Shown one piece after another: positions 1 through 11,800 of a DNA stretch of 64,000 nt. Both the position numbers and the translations under genes were made by a program. Each line of letters opens with the position of its first letter. Position 1 is the first letter of the stretch. The stretch is from Proteles cristata cristata (Eukaryota; Chordata; Mammalia; Carnivora; Hyaenidae). The stretch is from the NCBI GenBank assembly GCA_017311185.1, contig JAESUZ010001749.1, positions 38,870 to 102,869 of the forward strand. Direction: 5' to 3'. Below the pieces are notes generated by a model that was not told the DNA's origin, did no database searches, and saw only the letters and a program-made list of their open reading frames with translations.

Positions 1-1194
1 ATACCTTCTTTCATTCGGTGTGTTGTATTTTTGCTTACGTTTCAATATATTTATTTTAATGGAAATAAGTTGTTAATGTAGTCAAAATGATTAATGTTTT
101 ATTTTGTGGTTACCACTTTTTACATTTAGATGAATAAAATTTTCACTTACCTTAAGGTGATAGGTACTCAAAAATTTTTAAAATAGTGCTAAAGTTTTCT
201 TTATTATATCAAAGCGCTTAATTCACTTGGAGCTGTTGTTTTGTGTATACTTTGAGGTAGGGAGTTAATTTTATTTCTTCCATATGGAAAATTTTGTCTA
301 GCTCTATTTATTGGATAATTCATTCTTTCATCAGAAATCAGTCATGACATCTGTTTCTTTTGTGCATGGTTTTCCACCTGCCAATAATTTTAAAACGCTG
401 TTTCAAATATATCAAACTTGGATTCACTTTCTATAGATTAGGCATTTACAATAAAATAAAACATTTCAACAGTTAATTTATGTGAAAAAAGAGGTATTCT
501 GTGAATAGTTTCTACTCTATCATTTATAAGACAGAACTATGCTTTGTAATGTAACCTCATGTGAAAGAAGTAATTGAGACTGAATTTTATTTATGTTTGT
601 GCTGCTAGCAATAGTCAAGTTTATAAGATATTTGGAAGAAGCTGAAAAGGTAAAGGTATTGAACTTGGATGTTGTTAGATGGCTAGGTCGTAAAACTGCT
701 AAAGAAATTCACTGAGCGTGGATTTTTCTGGAATTAAAAGAGCTCTGAGAGGCTAAACTTTTTGGACGCCCATCGTTCATAATATTATTGTACTTTCTTA
801 CTGATCTGACAGGATATGTGACCACAGTGAATTTGAAACTTCAAGGAAAAAAGGGAAAGCACTGCTGATACATTCAAAGATGTATATGTATTTGAACTGA
901 AAATGAATGAATTTAGCAGATATTGTCTGAAGACTGCATGCATTTTATATTGTAGAATGGTAATGAACTCATTTTTTTAGTGAGGAACTATTTGTGGAAA
1001 GAAAATTATTATTTCTGAAGACAGTCAAAAGTTTTAATGACTACAAATCAATACTTTAAATTTCTTGCAGCTAAAACAGTAATGTTAAGAGATAGAAGAA
1101 GGGTATGTATAGTATGTATTTGCAATACATGATGTATAATGTGTTCATGTTTTACATACTAAGCGCTATGGCTAAATCAACAAGATAAAGATAA
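1..1194. other. AT-rich DNA, no gene recognised
   Basis: This stretch is AT-rich and carries no reading frame of note, no carnivore SINE and no L1 segment that I can recognise. It may contain highly decayed repeats that cannot be called by eye. Confidence 0.6.
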
Positions 1195-1534
1195 AAACAT
1201 CAATAGAAAAAAAAACTGCACAAGAACATGAAAGGGCGATTTGCAAAGAAGAAATACAAATAGTAAACATAATCATCAAAACATTTAATCTCATTAATAA
1301 GACATTGAAATTTTTAGAACATAAAGTGCCATTTTCCTTAATCAAAATAGCTAAAATTTAAGAGGCTGACAAAATCTAGTGCAGCTGAGAGTATGGAGAA
1401 ATAAGAAACCTTTTGAATCATTGGTAGGAGTGAAAATTAGAATAAACTTTAAATAAGGCAGATTGGGGAATATTTACAATGCCCATGCACTCTGGTTAAA
1501 TAATCTTTCTGGGGTACAATTATCCAGTCTTTGG
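1195..1534 (+). repeat. Ancient L1 (L1M-like) ORF2 3' region fragment
   Basis: The order of words matches the end of mammalian L1 ORF2: an internal 'gcgatttgcaaagaagaaat' block, then 'aatctcattaataa', then 'gggaatatttacaa'. The copy is highly diverged and has no open frame. The same element appears to resume near 2,080, so it was probably split by a later insertion (1,535-2,080). Confidence 0.6.
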
Positions 1535-2080
1535 GTCTCTTGCATTACTACACACCTTGAGAGTAACACATTGTCTATCATTTATCCTGGGTTATCTTTC
1601 CAAATATATTTATATATAGTAGAAAACATAAATAATGTTTCCATCCAAAGCAAAAAGGCTGGTTTTCTTACAACCTAAAATATATAGACAGTATCTTACT
1701 CTAGAGCAAAAGATAGACATGATATAAAAAGGTTTGCCCAGTATAAAAGGTTCAGTTTCCTTAAGCTCAAGGTTTCTATATTGTAATACAACCCACTGTA
1801 TGCAATGGTTTAATCAGACTCTCTTTTGAGGCACTCTATGAAACCTGGGGCTTGGAATATTGGCCCCCCAAATGCTGATATTCTGGCTACTGTTAATGTT
1901 CTGAATATTTAACTATCTTCTATGTCCTACACAGGAGTCCCGTGTCTCCTACCAACATCCATGAAACTGTAGCATGATAACATGCTAGCGTTGCAAATAC
2001 AGTAAAATCTCAGACTCTTCACCTTTATCAATTGGCATTATTTTGAGGACTTTATCATAATGTGATATTAGCACAAGAAT
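1535..2080. other. Unclassified ~545 bp block interrupting an ancient L1
   Basis: This block sits between two collinear pieces of the same old L1. It contains a TATA-like 'agtataaaagg' at about 1,740 and a pyrimidine-rich 'aggagtcccgtgtctcc' part near 1,930. Its size and position would suit a solo LTR, but I see no convincing TG...CA termini or target duplication, so the class stays open. Confidence 0.3.
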
Positions 2081-2535
2081 ACAAACACATTTACACACAT
2101 GAGTTCATGGTAGTCATATATATACAGCTGGAAAAAAAATGAGAAAAATGTAAATGTTCATAGAAAGAAAACTCATTAAATCATTACATACTATGATTGG
2201 AATACTATACAGCCAAAAATGCATACATACATAGCCATATACATAATAAATGTGAAAGATATCCATGGTATGTTAGGTATAAAAAGCAGGTTATGTAACA
2301 CTAGTATATTTCCATTTTTATTAGTAAAAACTTCTTTCTCTTTTATTCTCTTTTACATACATGCATACATACATATATACATACATACATTTCTAGATAG
2401 ATATATATCAGTATGTTAACAATGGTTAACTCTGAAAAATGGGATTTGAAATAATTGTAATTTTTCCCACTTATATTTTCTTGTTTTTCTAAAATGATCA
2501 TGTGTTATCTGGGGATTTATAAAATAAATGACTCA
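2081..2535 (+). repeat. Ancient L1 3' end (ORF2 tail and 3'UTR)
   Basis: The segment contains 'ggaatactatacagcc', a typical end-of-ORF2 string, and then the old-L1 3'UTR motif 'aacaatggttaactctgaaa' followed by a T-rich stretch. It continues the fragment at 1,195-1,534. A CATA/TACA microsatellite at about 2,350-2,400 lies inside it. Confidence 0.65.
2345..2408. repeat. (CATA)n-like microsatellite
   Basis: Imperfect ACATACATGCATACATACAT units are followed by an ATAG/ATAT run, inside an ancient L1 3'UTR. Confidence 0.8.
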
Positions 2536-2849
2536 TGTTAAAAAATTCTGCAGCTGTCTTCAGAATTCATATTTCAGGAAGTATCTGAATTATCAGATAT
2601 CTGACACATTAGTGAAGCTCATTTCAAATAGAACCTGATTGAGCTGAAAGTAAACTATACTCACTACTACATAGACATAGTATCCTTCAAAGTTTTGAAA
2701 GGAGACTATAATTGGACAAATAATACTAAAATTTATGGTTATATGGCCAAACTGTGAGCTGTGTTTGGGTCCGTCTGGCTCTATGAAAGAATATTTTCCC
2801 TTATCTAATTACTGATATCACTATTAAGACTATTAGAGACTTCATAACT

Positions 2850-2938
2850 TATAAACTTGCCAAATTGCTATGTTGTATACTTGAAAGAAATAAACCAGTG
2901 TGTATCAACTATACTCAAATTAAAAACATTTTTTAAAA
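2850..2938 (+). repeat. Ancient L1 3' terminus
   Basis: The string 'ttgctatgttgtatacttga' followed by 'tatcaactatactcaaatta' and an A-rich tail is the typical terminal 3'UTR of older mammalian L1s in sense orientation. No further body is recognisable upstream. Confidence 0.55.
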
Positions 2939-3284
2939 AGATCATCAGAAATGGAAAGCTGGAGTTAGTGCTAAAGGTAAATTAACCTTTAGTTCCAGAA
3001 CAACTCCTCTGTTCATAACACTATTCTCACTGATTTATAACTGTGCACTTTACATGAATACTATTTGTAACACATTTTGAAGATTTATCATTTCTACTAA
3101 AATTCACATTTTAAAGTATATAACTGCTAAAATTTGCACTTTAAAATATAGAAAGATATACTTAACAATGAAGAATATATGTAGAGTATATGTATATATT
3201 TTCCTTTTCTCCAAAATTAAAATCCCAAAATTGACAAATTAAGAGTTGATATAAATAAATGGTACTCTAGTATTACCAAAATTC
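2939..3284. other. AT-rich DNA, no gene recognised
   Basis: I see only AT-rich sequence, including a diverged local repeat of 'aaaatt(c/t)(g/a)cactttaaa' near 3,098-3,145. No gene or classifiable element is visible. Confidence 0.5.
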
Positions 3285-3685
3285 TTTAAGTTTTTATTTA
3301 AATTCGTTAGTTAACATACAGTGTAATATTAGTTTTAGATATACAAAATAGTGACTCAACAGTTCTATACAACACCCACTACTCATCCAACAAGGACATT
3401 CCTCAATTCCCATCACCTATTTCACCTATCCACCCACCTGCCTCCTTTCTGCTAACCTGTCTGTTCTCTATACTGAAGGGTGTATTTCTTGGTCTGGCTC
3501 TCTCTGTCTCTTTTTTGTCCATTTCCTGCGTTGTCTTGTCTTTAAAATTCCACATATGACTGTAATTATATGGTATTTGTCTTTCTCTGACTGACTTATG
3601 TTGATAATGTAATATTCTCTAGATCCATCCTCGTCATTACAAAGGTCAAGATTTCATTCTTTTAAGGGCTGAGCAATATTTTTTC
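3285..3685 (-). mobile_element. Old carnivore L1, 3' fragment, antisense
   Basis: Read on the minus strand this is an L1 3'UTR. On the + strand it starts 'gttagttaacatacagtgta' and proceeds to 'tccacatatgactgtaatta', then 'tttgtctttctctgactgac' and 'gatccatcctcg', the order seen in every old minus-strand L1 here (50,690, 30,600 and 3,728). It is cut off after 'ggctgagcaatatt', so only about 400 bp of 3' end is present. Confidence 0.75.
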
Positions 3686-3901
3686 TGAGTTTTAATGCAT
3701 TTATTTATTTACTTACTTCTTTACTTATTTTTAATTTTAATTAGTTAACATACAGTGCAATATTGGATTCAGGAGTCGAATCCATTGATTCATCACTTAC
3801 ACATAATACCCAGTTCTCATCACAAGTGACCTATCTAGCCCATCTCCCACCCACTTCCCTCCATCAACCCAGTTTGTTCTCTATCGTTAAGAGTCACTTC
3901 T

Positions 3902-4120
3902 GGGGGCACCTGGGTGGCTCAGTCAGTTGAACGTCTGACTTCGACTCAGGTCATGATCTCATGGTTCGTGGGTTCGAGTCCCGTGTCGGGCTCTGTGCTG
4001 ACAGCCAGCTCAGAGCCTGGAACCTGTTTTGGATTCTATGTCTCCCTCTCTTTCTGAGCCTTTCCTGCTTGCTCTCTCTCTCTCTCTCAGAAATAAATAA
4101 AACATTTAAAAAATTTTAAA
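3902..4120 (+). mobile_element. CAN-SINE (felid SINEC type)
   Basis: The tRNA-derived head begins 'ggggcacctgggtggctcag' and holds an A-box-like part and a B box ('gggttcgagtcc'). A CT-rich tract and an AAATAAATAAAA tail follow. Target duplication 'aagagtcactt' at 3,889-3,899 and about 4,120-4,130. It interrupts the old minus-strand L1. Confidence 0.95.
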
Positions 4121-5057
4121 AGAGTCACTTATGGTTTGCCTTACCCTCATATCTTCCCCCAGCTTCCCATATGTTCATATGTTTTGTTTTTTAAATTCCA
4201 CATATGAGTGAAATCATGGTATTTGTCTTTCTCTGATTGACTTATTTCACTTAGCATAATACATTGTAGTTCCATCCACATCATTGAAAATGGCAAGATT
4301 TCATTCTTTTTTGATGGCTGAGTAATATTTCACCTCTATTTTATTCATTAATCAGTCAATGGACATTTGGGCTCTCTCCCATAGCTTAGCTATTGTTGAT
4401 AGTGATGATATAAACATTTGGGTGCATGTACCCTTCAAATCTGTATTTTTTTAATCCTTTGAATATATACCTAATTATGTGATTGCTGGACCATAGGGTA
4501 GCTGTATTTTTAGGTTTTTGAAGAATCTTTATACTGTTCTTCAGAGTGGCTGCACCAATTTTCATTCCCACCAAGAATGCAAGACTGTTTCCCTTTCTCA
4601 GCATCCTCACCAACACCTGTTGTTTCTTTTGTTGTTAATTTTAGCCATTCTGACAGGTGTGAGGGGTGTCCCATTGTGGTTTTGACTTGTATTTTCCTGA
4701 AAATGAGCAATGTTGAGCATCTTTTCATGTGTCTGTTAGCCATCTGGATTACTTCTCTGGAAAAGTGTCTCTTCATGTCTTCTTCCCATTTCTTCATTGG
4801 ATTATTTGTTTTTTGGGGATGTTGAGATTTTTATAGTTCTTTATAGTTTTTAGGTTCTTTATAGAGTTTGGGATACTAGCCCTTTCTCAGATATTTCATC
4901 TGCAAATATCTTCTCCCATTATATCGGTTGCCTTTTAGTTTTCTTGATTGTTTCCGTCACTGCGCAGAAGCTTTTGATCTTCATGAAGTCCCAATATTTC
5001 AAGTTTGCTTTCGTTTCCCTTGCCTTTGGCAACATGTCTAGTAAGAGGTTGCTCCAG

Positions 5058-5300
5058 GGGCGCCTGTGTGGCTCAGTTGGTTGGGTGTGCAACTTCAACT
5101 CAGGTCGAGATCTTGTGGTCTGTGAGTTTGAGCCCCGCATTAGGCTCTGTGCTGAAAGCTCAGAGCCTGGAGCCTGCTTTGAATTCTCTGTCTCCCCCTC
5201 TCTCTGCCCCTGCACCAATTGCACTCTCTCTCTCTCTCTGTCTGTCTGTATCTCTCTCTCTCAAAAACAAACAAGCATTAAAAAATTAAAAAAAAAATAA
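5058..5300 (+). mobile_element. CAN-SINE (felid SINEC type)
   Basis: The head 'gggcgcctgtgtggctcag', the B-box region, a long (CT)n and an A-rich tail are all visible. A 10-bp target duplication 'gttgctccag' lies at 5,048-5,057 and 5,301-5,310, inside old L1 ORF2 sequence. Confidence 0.95.
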
Positions 5301-5533
5301 GTTGCTCCAGCTGAGGTCAAAGAGGTTGCTGTCTGTGTTCTCTTATGGGGTTTTGATGGTGTCTTGTATCACATTTAGTTATCTCATACATTTTGAATTT
5401 ATTTTTATGTTTGGTTTAAGAAAGTGGTCCAGGTCTATATTTGTGCATATTGCTATCCAGTTTTCCCAGTATTATTTGTTGAATAGACTATCTTTCTTCC
5501 ATTGGATATTCTTTCCTACTTTGTTGAGAATTT

Positions 5534-5741
5534 AAAAAAAATTAAATGTTTTATTTATTTCTGACAGAGAGAGAGAGAGAGAGGTCAGAGAGAGAGGGAG
5601 ACACATAATCTGAAGCAGACTCCAGGCTCTGAGCTAGCTGTCAGCACAGTGCCCCATGCGGGGCTCGAACTCACAAACCATGAGATCATGGCCTTAGCCA
5701 AAGTAGGGAATCTAACCAAATGAGCCACCCAGGCGCCCCTG
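5534..5741 (-). mobile_element. CAN-SINE, antisense
   Basis: This is the reverse complement of the felid SINE: T-rich tail, (GA)n, then a head ending 'gccacccaggcgcccc'. An imperfect target duplication 'ctttgtygaraatt' lies at 5,519-5,532 and 5,743-5,756. Confidence 0.93.
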
Positions 5742-7469
5742 CTTTGTCGAAAATTGGTTGGCTATATAGCTGTGGGTCCATTTCTGGGTTTTCTGTTTTG
5801 TTCCTTTGATCTATGGCTCTGGTTTTCTTTTTTCCAGTAATAAACTGTCTTGATGACTAGAGCTTTGTAATATAGCTTGAAATCCTGAATCATGACATGT
5901 CAAGATTTGTTTTTCTTTTTCAGGATTAATTTGACTATTCAGGGTCTTATGTGATTGCATACAAATTTTAGGATTGTGTGTTCTAGCTCTATGCTGTTGT
6001 CATTTCGATAGGCATTGCAATAAATGTGTAGACTGCTTTGGGTAGTATAAACATTTAACAGTGTTTTTTCTTCCAATCCATGAGTTTGGAATGCTTTTCC
6101 ATTTCTGTGTCTTCTTCAATTTCTTTCATAAGTTTTCTAGTTTTCAGAGTATAGATCTTTTACCTCTTAGATTAAGTTTATTCCTAGATATCTTACTGTT
6201 TTGGTGCGATTGCAAATGGGATCAGTTACTTCAATTCACTTTATGGGGCTTCATTATAGCTGTATAGAAATGCAACAGATTTCTGCACTTTAATTTTTTT
6301 TTTTTTTTATCCTGCGACTTGCTGAATTCATGTATTAGTTGTAGCAATTTTGGGTTAGAGACTTTAGGGCTTTCTACATAGAGTATCATGACATGTGAAA
6401 ATAGTGAAAGTTTGACTTCTTCTTCACTAATTTGGATGCCTTTTTATTTATTTTGGCTGTCTGATTGGTGAGGCTAAGACTTGCAGTACTATGTTAAATA
6501 GTATTGATGAGAATAGACATCCTGGTCTGGTTCCTGACCATGACAGAAAGGCTCTTAGTTCTTCCGCAATGAGGATGATATTAGCTGTGGGTCTTTGTCA
6601 TAAAGACACATGGTTTTTATGATGTTAAGGTATGTTCCACTTATTCCTATCTTGTTGTGGCTTTTTACCAAGAATGGATGTTGTATTTTGTCAAATGTTT
6701 TTTTTTTTTTCTAAATCTATTGACATGATATTATGGTTCTTATCCTTTATTTTATTAATGTGATGTATCATGTTGATTGATTTATGAATATTGAAGCACT
6801 CCTGCAGCCCAGGAAGAAATCTCACTTGATTGTGATGAATGTTTCTTTTAATTTACTATTGAATTCCATTGGCTAGTATCTTCTTGACAATTTTTGCATC
6901 CATGTTCATCACGGATATTGGCCTGTAATCCTCCTTTATAGTGGGGTCTTTGGTTTTAGAATCAAGGTAATGCTGGCTTTACAGAATGAGTTTAGAGGTT
7001 TCCTTCCATTTTTATTTTTTAAAGCAGTTTGAGAATAATACGTATTAACCTTTCTTTAAATGTGTAATAGAATTAGTCTGGAAAACCATCTGGTCCAGGG
7101 CTCTTGTTGGGAAATTTTTCATTATGGATTCAATTTATTTCTGGTTACGGGTCTGTTCAAATTTTCTCTTTCTTCCTGTTTCCTTTTCTTCCTGCTAGTT
7201 TCTGAGTTTCTAGGAATTTGTTCCTTTTTATCCAGATTGCCCAATTTGTTGGCATATATATTTTTTAAAGTATACTCATATTTTTCTTGTGGTGTTGGTT
7301 GTGGTTTCTCCTCTTTCACTCGTGTTTTATCTATTGGGGTCCTTTCTCTTTTCTTTTTGATAAGTTTGGCTAGGGGGTAATCGATTTCATTAATTATTTC
7401 CAAGAATAAGCTCTTAGTTTTGTTGATCTGTTCCTCTGGGTTTTGTTTGTTTGTTTCTAGAGCATTTCT

Positions 7470-7685
7470 TTCTCTTTTTTTTTTTTTATTTCCAGTAGAG
7501 AGAGAGAGAGAGACAGCGTGAGCAGGGGAGGGTCAGAGAGAGAGGGAGACACAGACTCTGAAACAGCCTCCAGTCTCTGTGTTGGCAGTCAACACAGAGC
7601 CCGACGCGGGGCTCGAACCCACGAACCGCAAGATCATGACCTAAGCGAAAGTCGGACGCTTAACCGACTAAGCCACCCAGGCGCC
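7470..7685 (-). mobile_element. CAN-SINE, antisense
   Basis: A poly-T tail, (GA)n and a complete head ending 'gccacccaggcgcccc' are present. Target duplication 'ctagagcattt' at 7,457-7,467 and 7,687-7,697. Its CpGs are well kept, which suggests a younger copy than the one at 5,534. Confidence 0.95.
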
Positions 7686-8394
7686 CCTAGAGCATTTATT
7701 TCTGATGTAATTTTTATTATTTCCCTTCTTCTGATTTATTTAAGCTTTATTTCTTGTTCCTTTATGTCTACCTTCTTTAGGTGTAATATTAAATTGTGTA
7801 TACAGAACTTCATTGTTTCTTGCAATAGACCTTATTGCAATAGACTTTCCTCCTAAGGCTGCCTTTGTGTTTTCATTTTCATTTTCTTTTATGTATTTTT
7901 TAAAATTTACTTTTCAATTTCCTGGCTAACCCATTCACTAATTACTAAGGTATTCTTTAACCTCCTGTAATGGAGGGCTTTCCAATTATTTTCCTGTGGC
8001 TGATTTCAAGTTTCATAGCATTGTGACTGAAAATATGCATGTTATAACCTTCATATTTCTGTACTTGTTGAGGGCTGATTTGTGACCCAGTATGTGATCT
8101 ATTCTGGAGAAAGTTCCATGTGCATTCAAAAAGAATATGTATTCTGATGTTTTAAGATGAAATGTTCTGAACATACTTTTTAGATCCATCTGATCCAGTG
8201 TGTCATTCAAAGATATTATTTCTTTGTTAATTTTCTGCTTAGATGACCTATCCAGTGCCGGTCTAAAGAGATCCTTTCCATGTGATGCCTGAGCGCGAGT
8301 GCAGAGCTCCCTACCTCTCCCCCATCTTGCCCCTCCCTTTATATGACTTTTTAAATTAAAATTTTTATTTAATTCTATTATTATTATAGGTTTT

Positions 8395-8801
8395 TTTCTC
8401 ATTAAATGACAGAATAGAGAAATTCATCTCAAAAGAAACAACAGAAAGAATTGATGGCTAAGGATTTAATCAATGCAGATATAATATGTTTAAACTAAAA
8501 TTTTAAACAATGATTACTGGCTGAAATTGAATAAAGCATATGACACCAGAGAATCCCTTTCTGCACAAATAAATGAACTAAAATCTAGCCAGGCCAAAAT
8601 TTAAAAAAAATGTTATAACCTAGTTGCAATCCTAAAAGGAGGCATATGGATGAGGTGGAGGAGCAAATTATCAACATATAAGATAAAATTGTGAAAATAA
8701 TAAAGGTGAAAAGTAAAGGTAACCAAAGGTCAGGGATCTCAAAGGCAGCCAAAGGGAGCTCCTTAAATTTTGGCCTGACTAGATTTTACTTCTTTTATAA
8801 G
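8395..8801 (+). mobile_element. Old L1 ORF1 fragment, sense
   Basis: The 'gatggctaaggatttaatca...gcagatata' part and the following 'ccaggccaaaatttaaa' correspond to the ORF1 coiled-coil region. It aligns in order with ORF1 of the full-length copy at 54,048, though it is far more diverged. It is broken by stops and ends abruptly where the younger ORF2 sequence starts (about 8,802). Its orientation is opposite to the old L1 just to its left. Confidence 0.6.
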
Positions 8802-11800
8802 GTAGCAGAATGGATTAAAAAACAAAATCCATCTATATGCTGTCTACAAGAAACTCATTTTAGACCGGAAGATGCCTTCAGATTAAACCTAAGGGGATGG
8901 AGAAATATATATCATGTTACTGGAAATCAAAAGAAAGACGGAGTAGCTAAACTTATATCAGACAAACTGGACTTTAAATGAAAGACAATAACAAGAGATG
9001 AAGAAAGGCATTACATAATAGCTACAGGGTCTATCCATCAGGAAGAACTAACAATCATAAATGTCTACGCACCGAATATGGGAGCTCCTAAATATATAAA
9101 ACAATTAATCACAAAGAGAAACAAGCTTATAGATAAGAATGTGCTAATAGCAGGGGACTTCTATGCTCCACTTACAGCAATGGATAGGTCAACCAGACAG
9201 AAAATCACTAAAGAAATAATGGACTTGAAAGACACTTTGGACCAGATGGATCTGACGGATATATTTAGAACTCTACATCCTGAGGCCAAGGAATTCACAT
9301 TCTTCTCAAGTGCGCATGGCACATTCTCCAAAATAGATCACATACTGGGACATAAAGCAGCTCTCAATAAATATAAAAGAATTGAGATCATACCATGCAC
9401 ACTCTCAGATCATAATGCTTTGAAACTTGAAATCAATCACAGGAAGAAGCCTGGAAAACCCCCAAAAACATGGAGGTTAAAGACCACCCTACTAAAGAAT
9501 GAATGGGCCAATCAGGCAATTAGGGATGAAATTTAAAAATGTATGGAAACAAACGAAAATGAAAACACAACAATCCAAAATCTATGGGATGCGACAAAGG
9601 CAGTCCTAAGAGGAAAGTACATTGCACTCCAGGCCTGTTTCAAGAAACTAGAAAAAGCGCAAGTCCAAAATCTAACACATCGCCTAAAAGAACTAGAGGC
9701 AGAGCAACAAGAACGCCCTAAAGCCAGCAGAAGAAGAGAAGTAGTAAAAATCAGAGCAGAAATAAGCAACATAGAGACCAAAGAAATAATTGAATAGGTC
9801 CATGAAACCAAGAGTTGGTTTTATGAAAAAATAAACAAAATTGACAAACCTCTAGCTAGGCTTCTCAAAAAGAAAAGAGAGAGCACCCAAATAGACAAAA
9901 ATCATGAATGAAAACGGAATTATGACAACCAACCCCTCAGAAATACAGGCAATTATCAGGGGATACTATGAAAAACTATATGCCAACAAATTGGACAACG
10001 TAAAAGAAATGGACAAATTCCTAAACGCACACCCACTACCAAAATTCACACGGGAAGAGGTAGGAAATCTGAACAGACCCGTAACTAGTGAGGAAATCGA
10101 ATCAGTGATCAAAAATCTCCCAACAAATAAGAGCCCAGGACCAGATGGCTTCCCCGGGGAAATCTACCAGACGTTTAAAACAGAATTAATACCCATTCTT
10201 CTCAAGCTATTCCAAAAAATAGAAAGTGAAGGAAAACTCCCAGACTCATTTTATGAAGCCAGCATCACACTGATTCCCAAGCCAGACAGAGATCCAGCAA
10301 AAAAAGAGAACTACAGGCCAATATCCTTGATGAATACGGATGCAAAAATTTTCAACAAGATCCTTGCAAATCGAATCCAGCAGCATATCAAAAGAATCAT
10401 CCACCAAGATCGAGTGGGATTCATTCCTGGGTTACAGGGCTGGTTCAACATTTGCAAATCAATCAATGTGATACATCATATTAATAAAAGAAAAGATAAA
10501 AACCATATGATCCTGTCAATAGATGCAGAAAAAGCATTTGACAAAATACAGCATCCCTTCTTAATAAAGACTCTAGAGAAATTTGGGATAGAAGGAACCT
10601 ACTTAAACATCATCAAAGCCATCTATGAGAAGCCTTCAGCTAACATCATCCTCAACGGGGAAAAACTCAGAGCTTTCCCCCTGAGATCAGGAACACGACA
10701 GGGATGTCCATTCTCACCACTGGTGTTTAACATAGTGCTGGAAGTCCTAGCATCAGCCATCAGACAACAAAAGGAAATAAAGGGCATCAGAATTGGCAAA
10801 GAGAAAGTCTAACTACCACTTTTTGCAGACGACATGATACGCTACATAGAAAACCCAACAGACTCCACCAGAAGCCTACTGGAACTGATCCAAGAATTTA
10901 GCTGAGTTGCAGGGTACAAAATCAACGTACAGAAATTGGTTGCATTTTTATACACCAACAATGAAGCAACAGAAAGAGAAATCAAGAAGCTGATCCCATT
11001 CACAATTGCACAAAAACCCATAAAATACCTAGGAATAAACCTAACCAAGGATACAAAATATCTGTATGATGAAAACTACAGAAAACTTAAGAAGGAAATT
11101 GAAAAAGACACAAATAAATGGAAAAACATCCCATGCTCATGGATAGGAAGAATAAATATAGTTAAGATGTCATTACTACCCAAAGCTATCTACACATTCA
11201 ACGCAATTCCAATCAAAATTGCCCCAGCATACTTCTCAAAGTTAGAGCAAACTACCCTAAAATTTGTATGGAACCGCAAAAGACCCCGAATAGCCAAAGT
11301 AATACTGAAAAATAAAACCAAAGGGGAGGTATCACCATCCCAGACTTTAACCTCTACTACAAAGCTGTCATCATCAAGACAGTATGGTATTGGCACAAAA
11401 ACAGACACATAGACCAATGGAACAGAATTGAGAACTCAGAAGTGGACCCAAAAGTACACAGCCAACTGATATTTGACAAGGCAGGAAAGAATATCCAATG
11501 GAAGAAAGACAGCCTCTTTAACAGATGGTGTTGGGAGAACTGGACATCACCATGCAGAAGAATGAAACTAGATCAATTTCTCACACCGTACACAAAAAGA
11601 AACTCAAAATGGATAAAGGACCTGAATGTGAGACAGGAGACCATCAACACCCTAGAGGAGAAAGCAGGAAACAACTTCTTTGACCTCCACCGCAGAAACC
11701 TCTTACTTGACACATCCCTCAAAGCAAAGGAATCAAGAGCAAAAATAAACGATTGGGATCTCATCAAGATTAAAAGCTTCTGCACGGCAAAGGAAGCAAC

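Larger units (their letters stand above)
3728..8337 (-). mobile_element. Old carnivore L1, antisense, internally deleted 5' end, split by four SINEs
   Basis: The 3' end lies at the left ('attagttaacatacagtgca', about 3,740). The element then runs through ORF2 in reverse: the C-terminal region at 4,400-5,040, reverse transcriptase at 5,900-7,100, and endonuclease-proximal sequence to about 8,263. SINEs at 3,902, 5,058, 5,534 and 7,470 each have target duplications. ORF2 is full of stops and frameshifts. The last 75 bp (8,264-8,337), read on the minus strand, match the very start of the L1 5'UTR (a 'gggcaagatgg...' start and 'gcactcgcgc'), so the rest of the 5'UTR, ORF1 and the start of ORF2 are missing at one junction. 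Confidence 0.8.
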
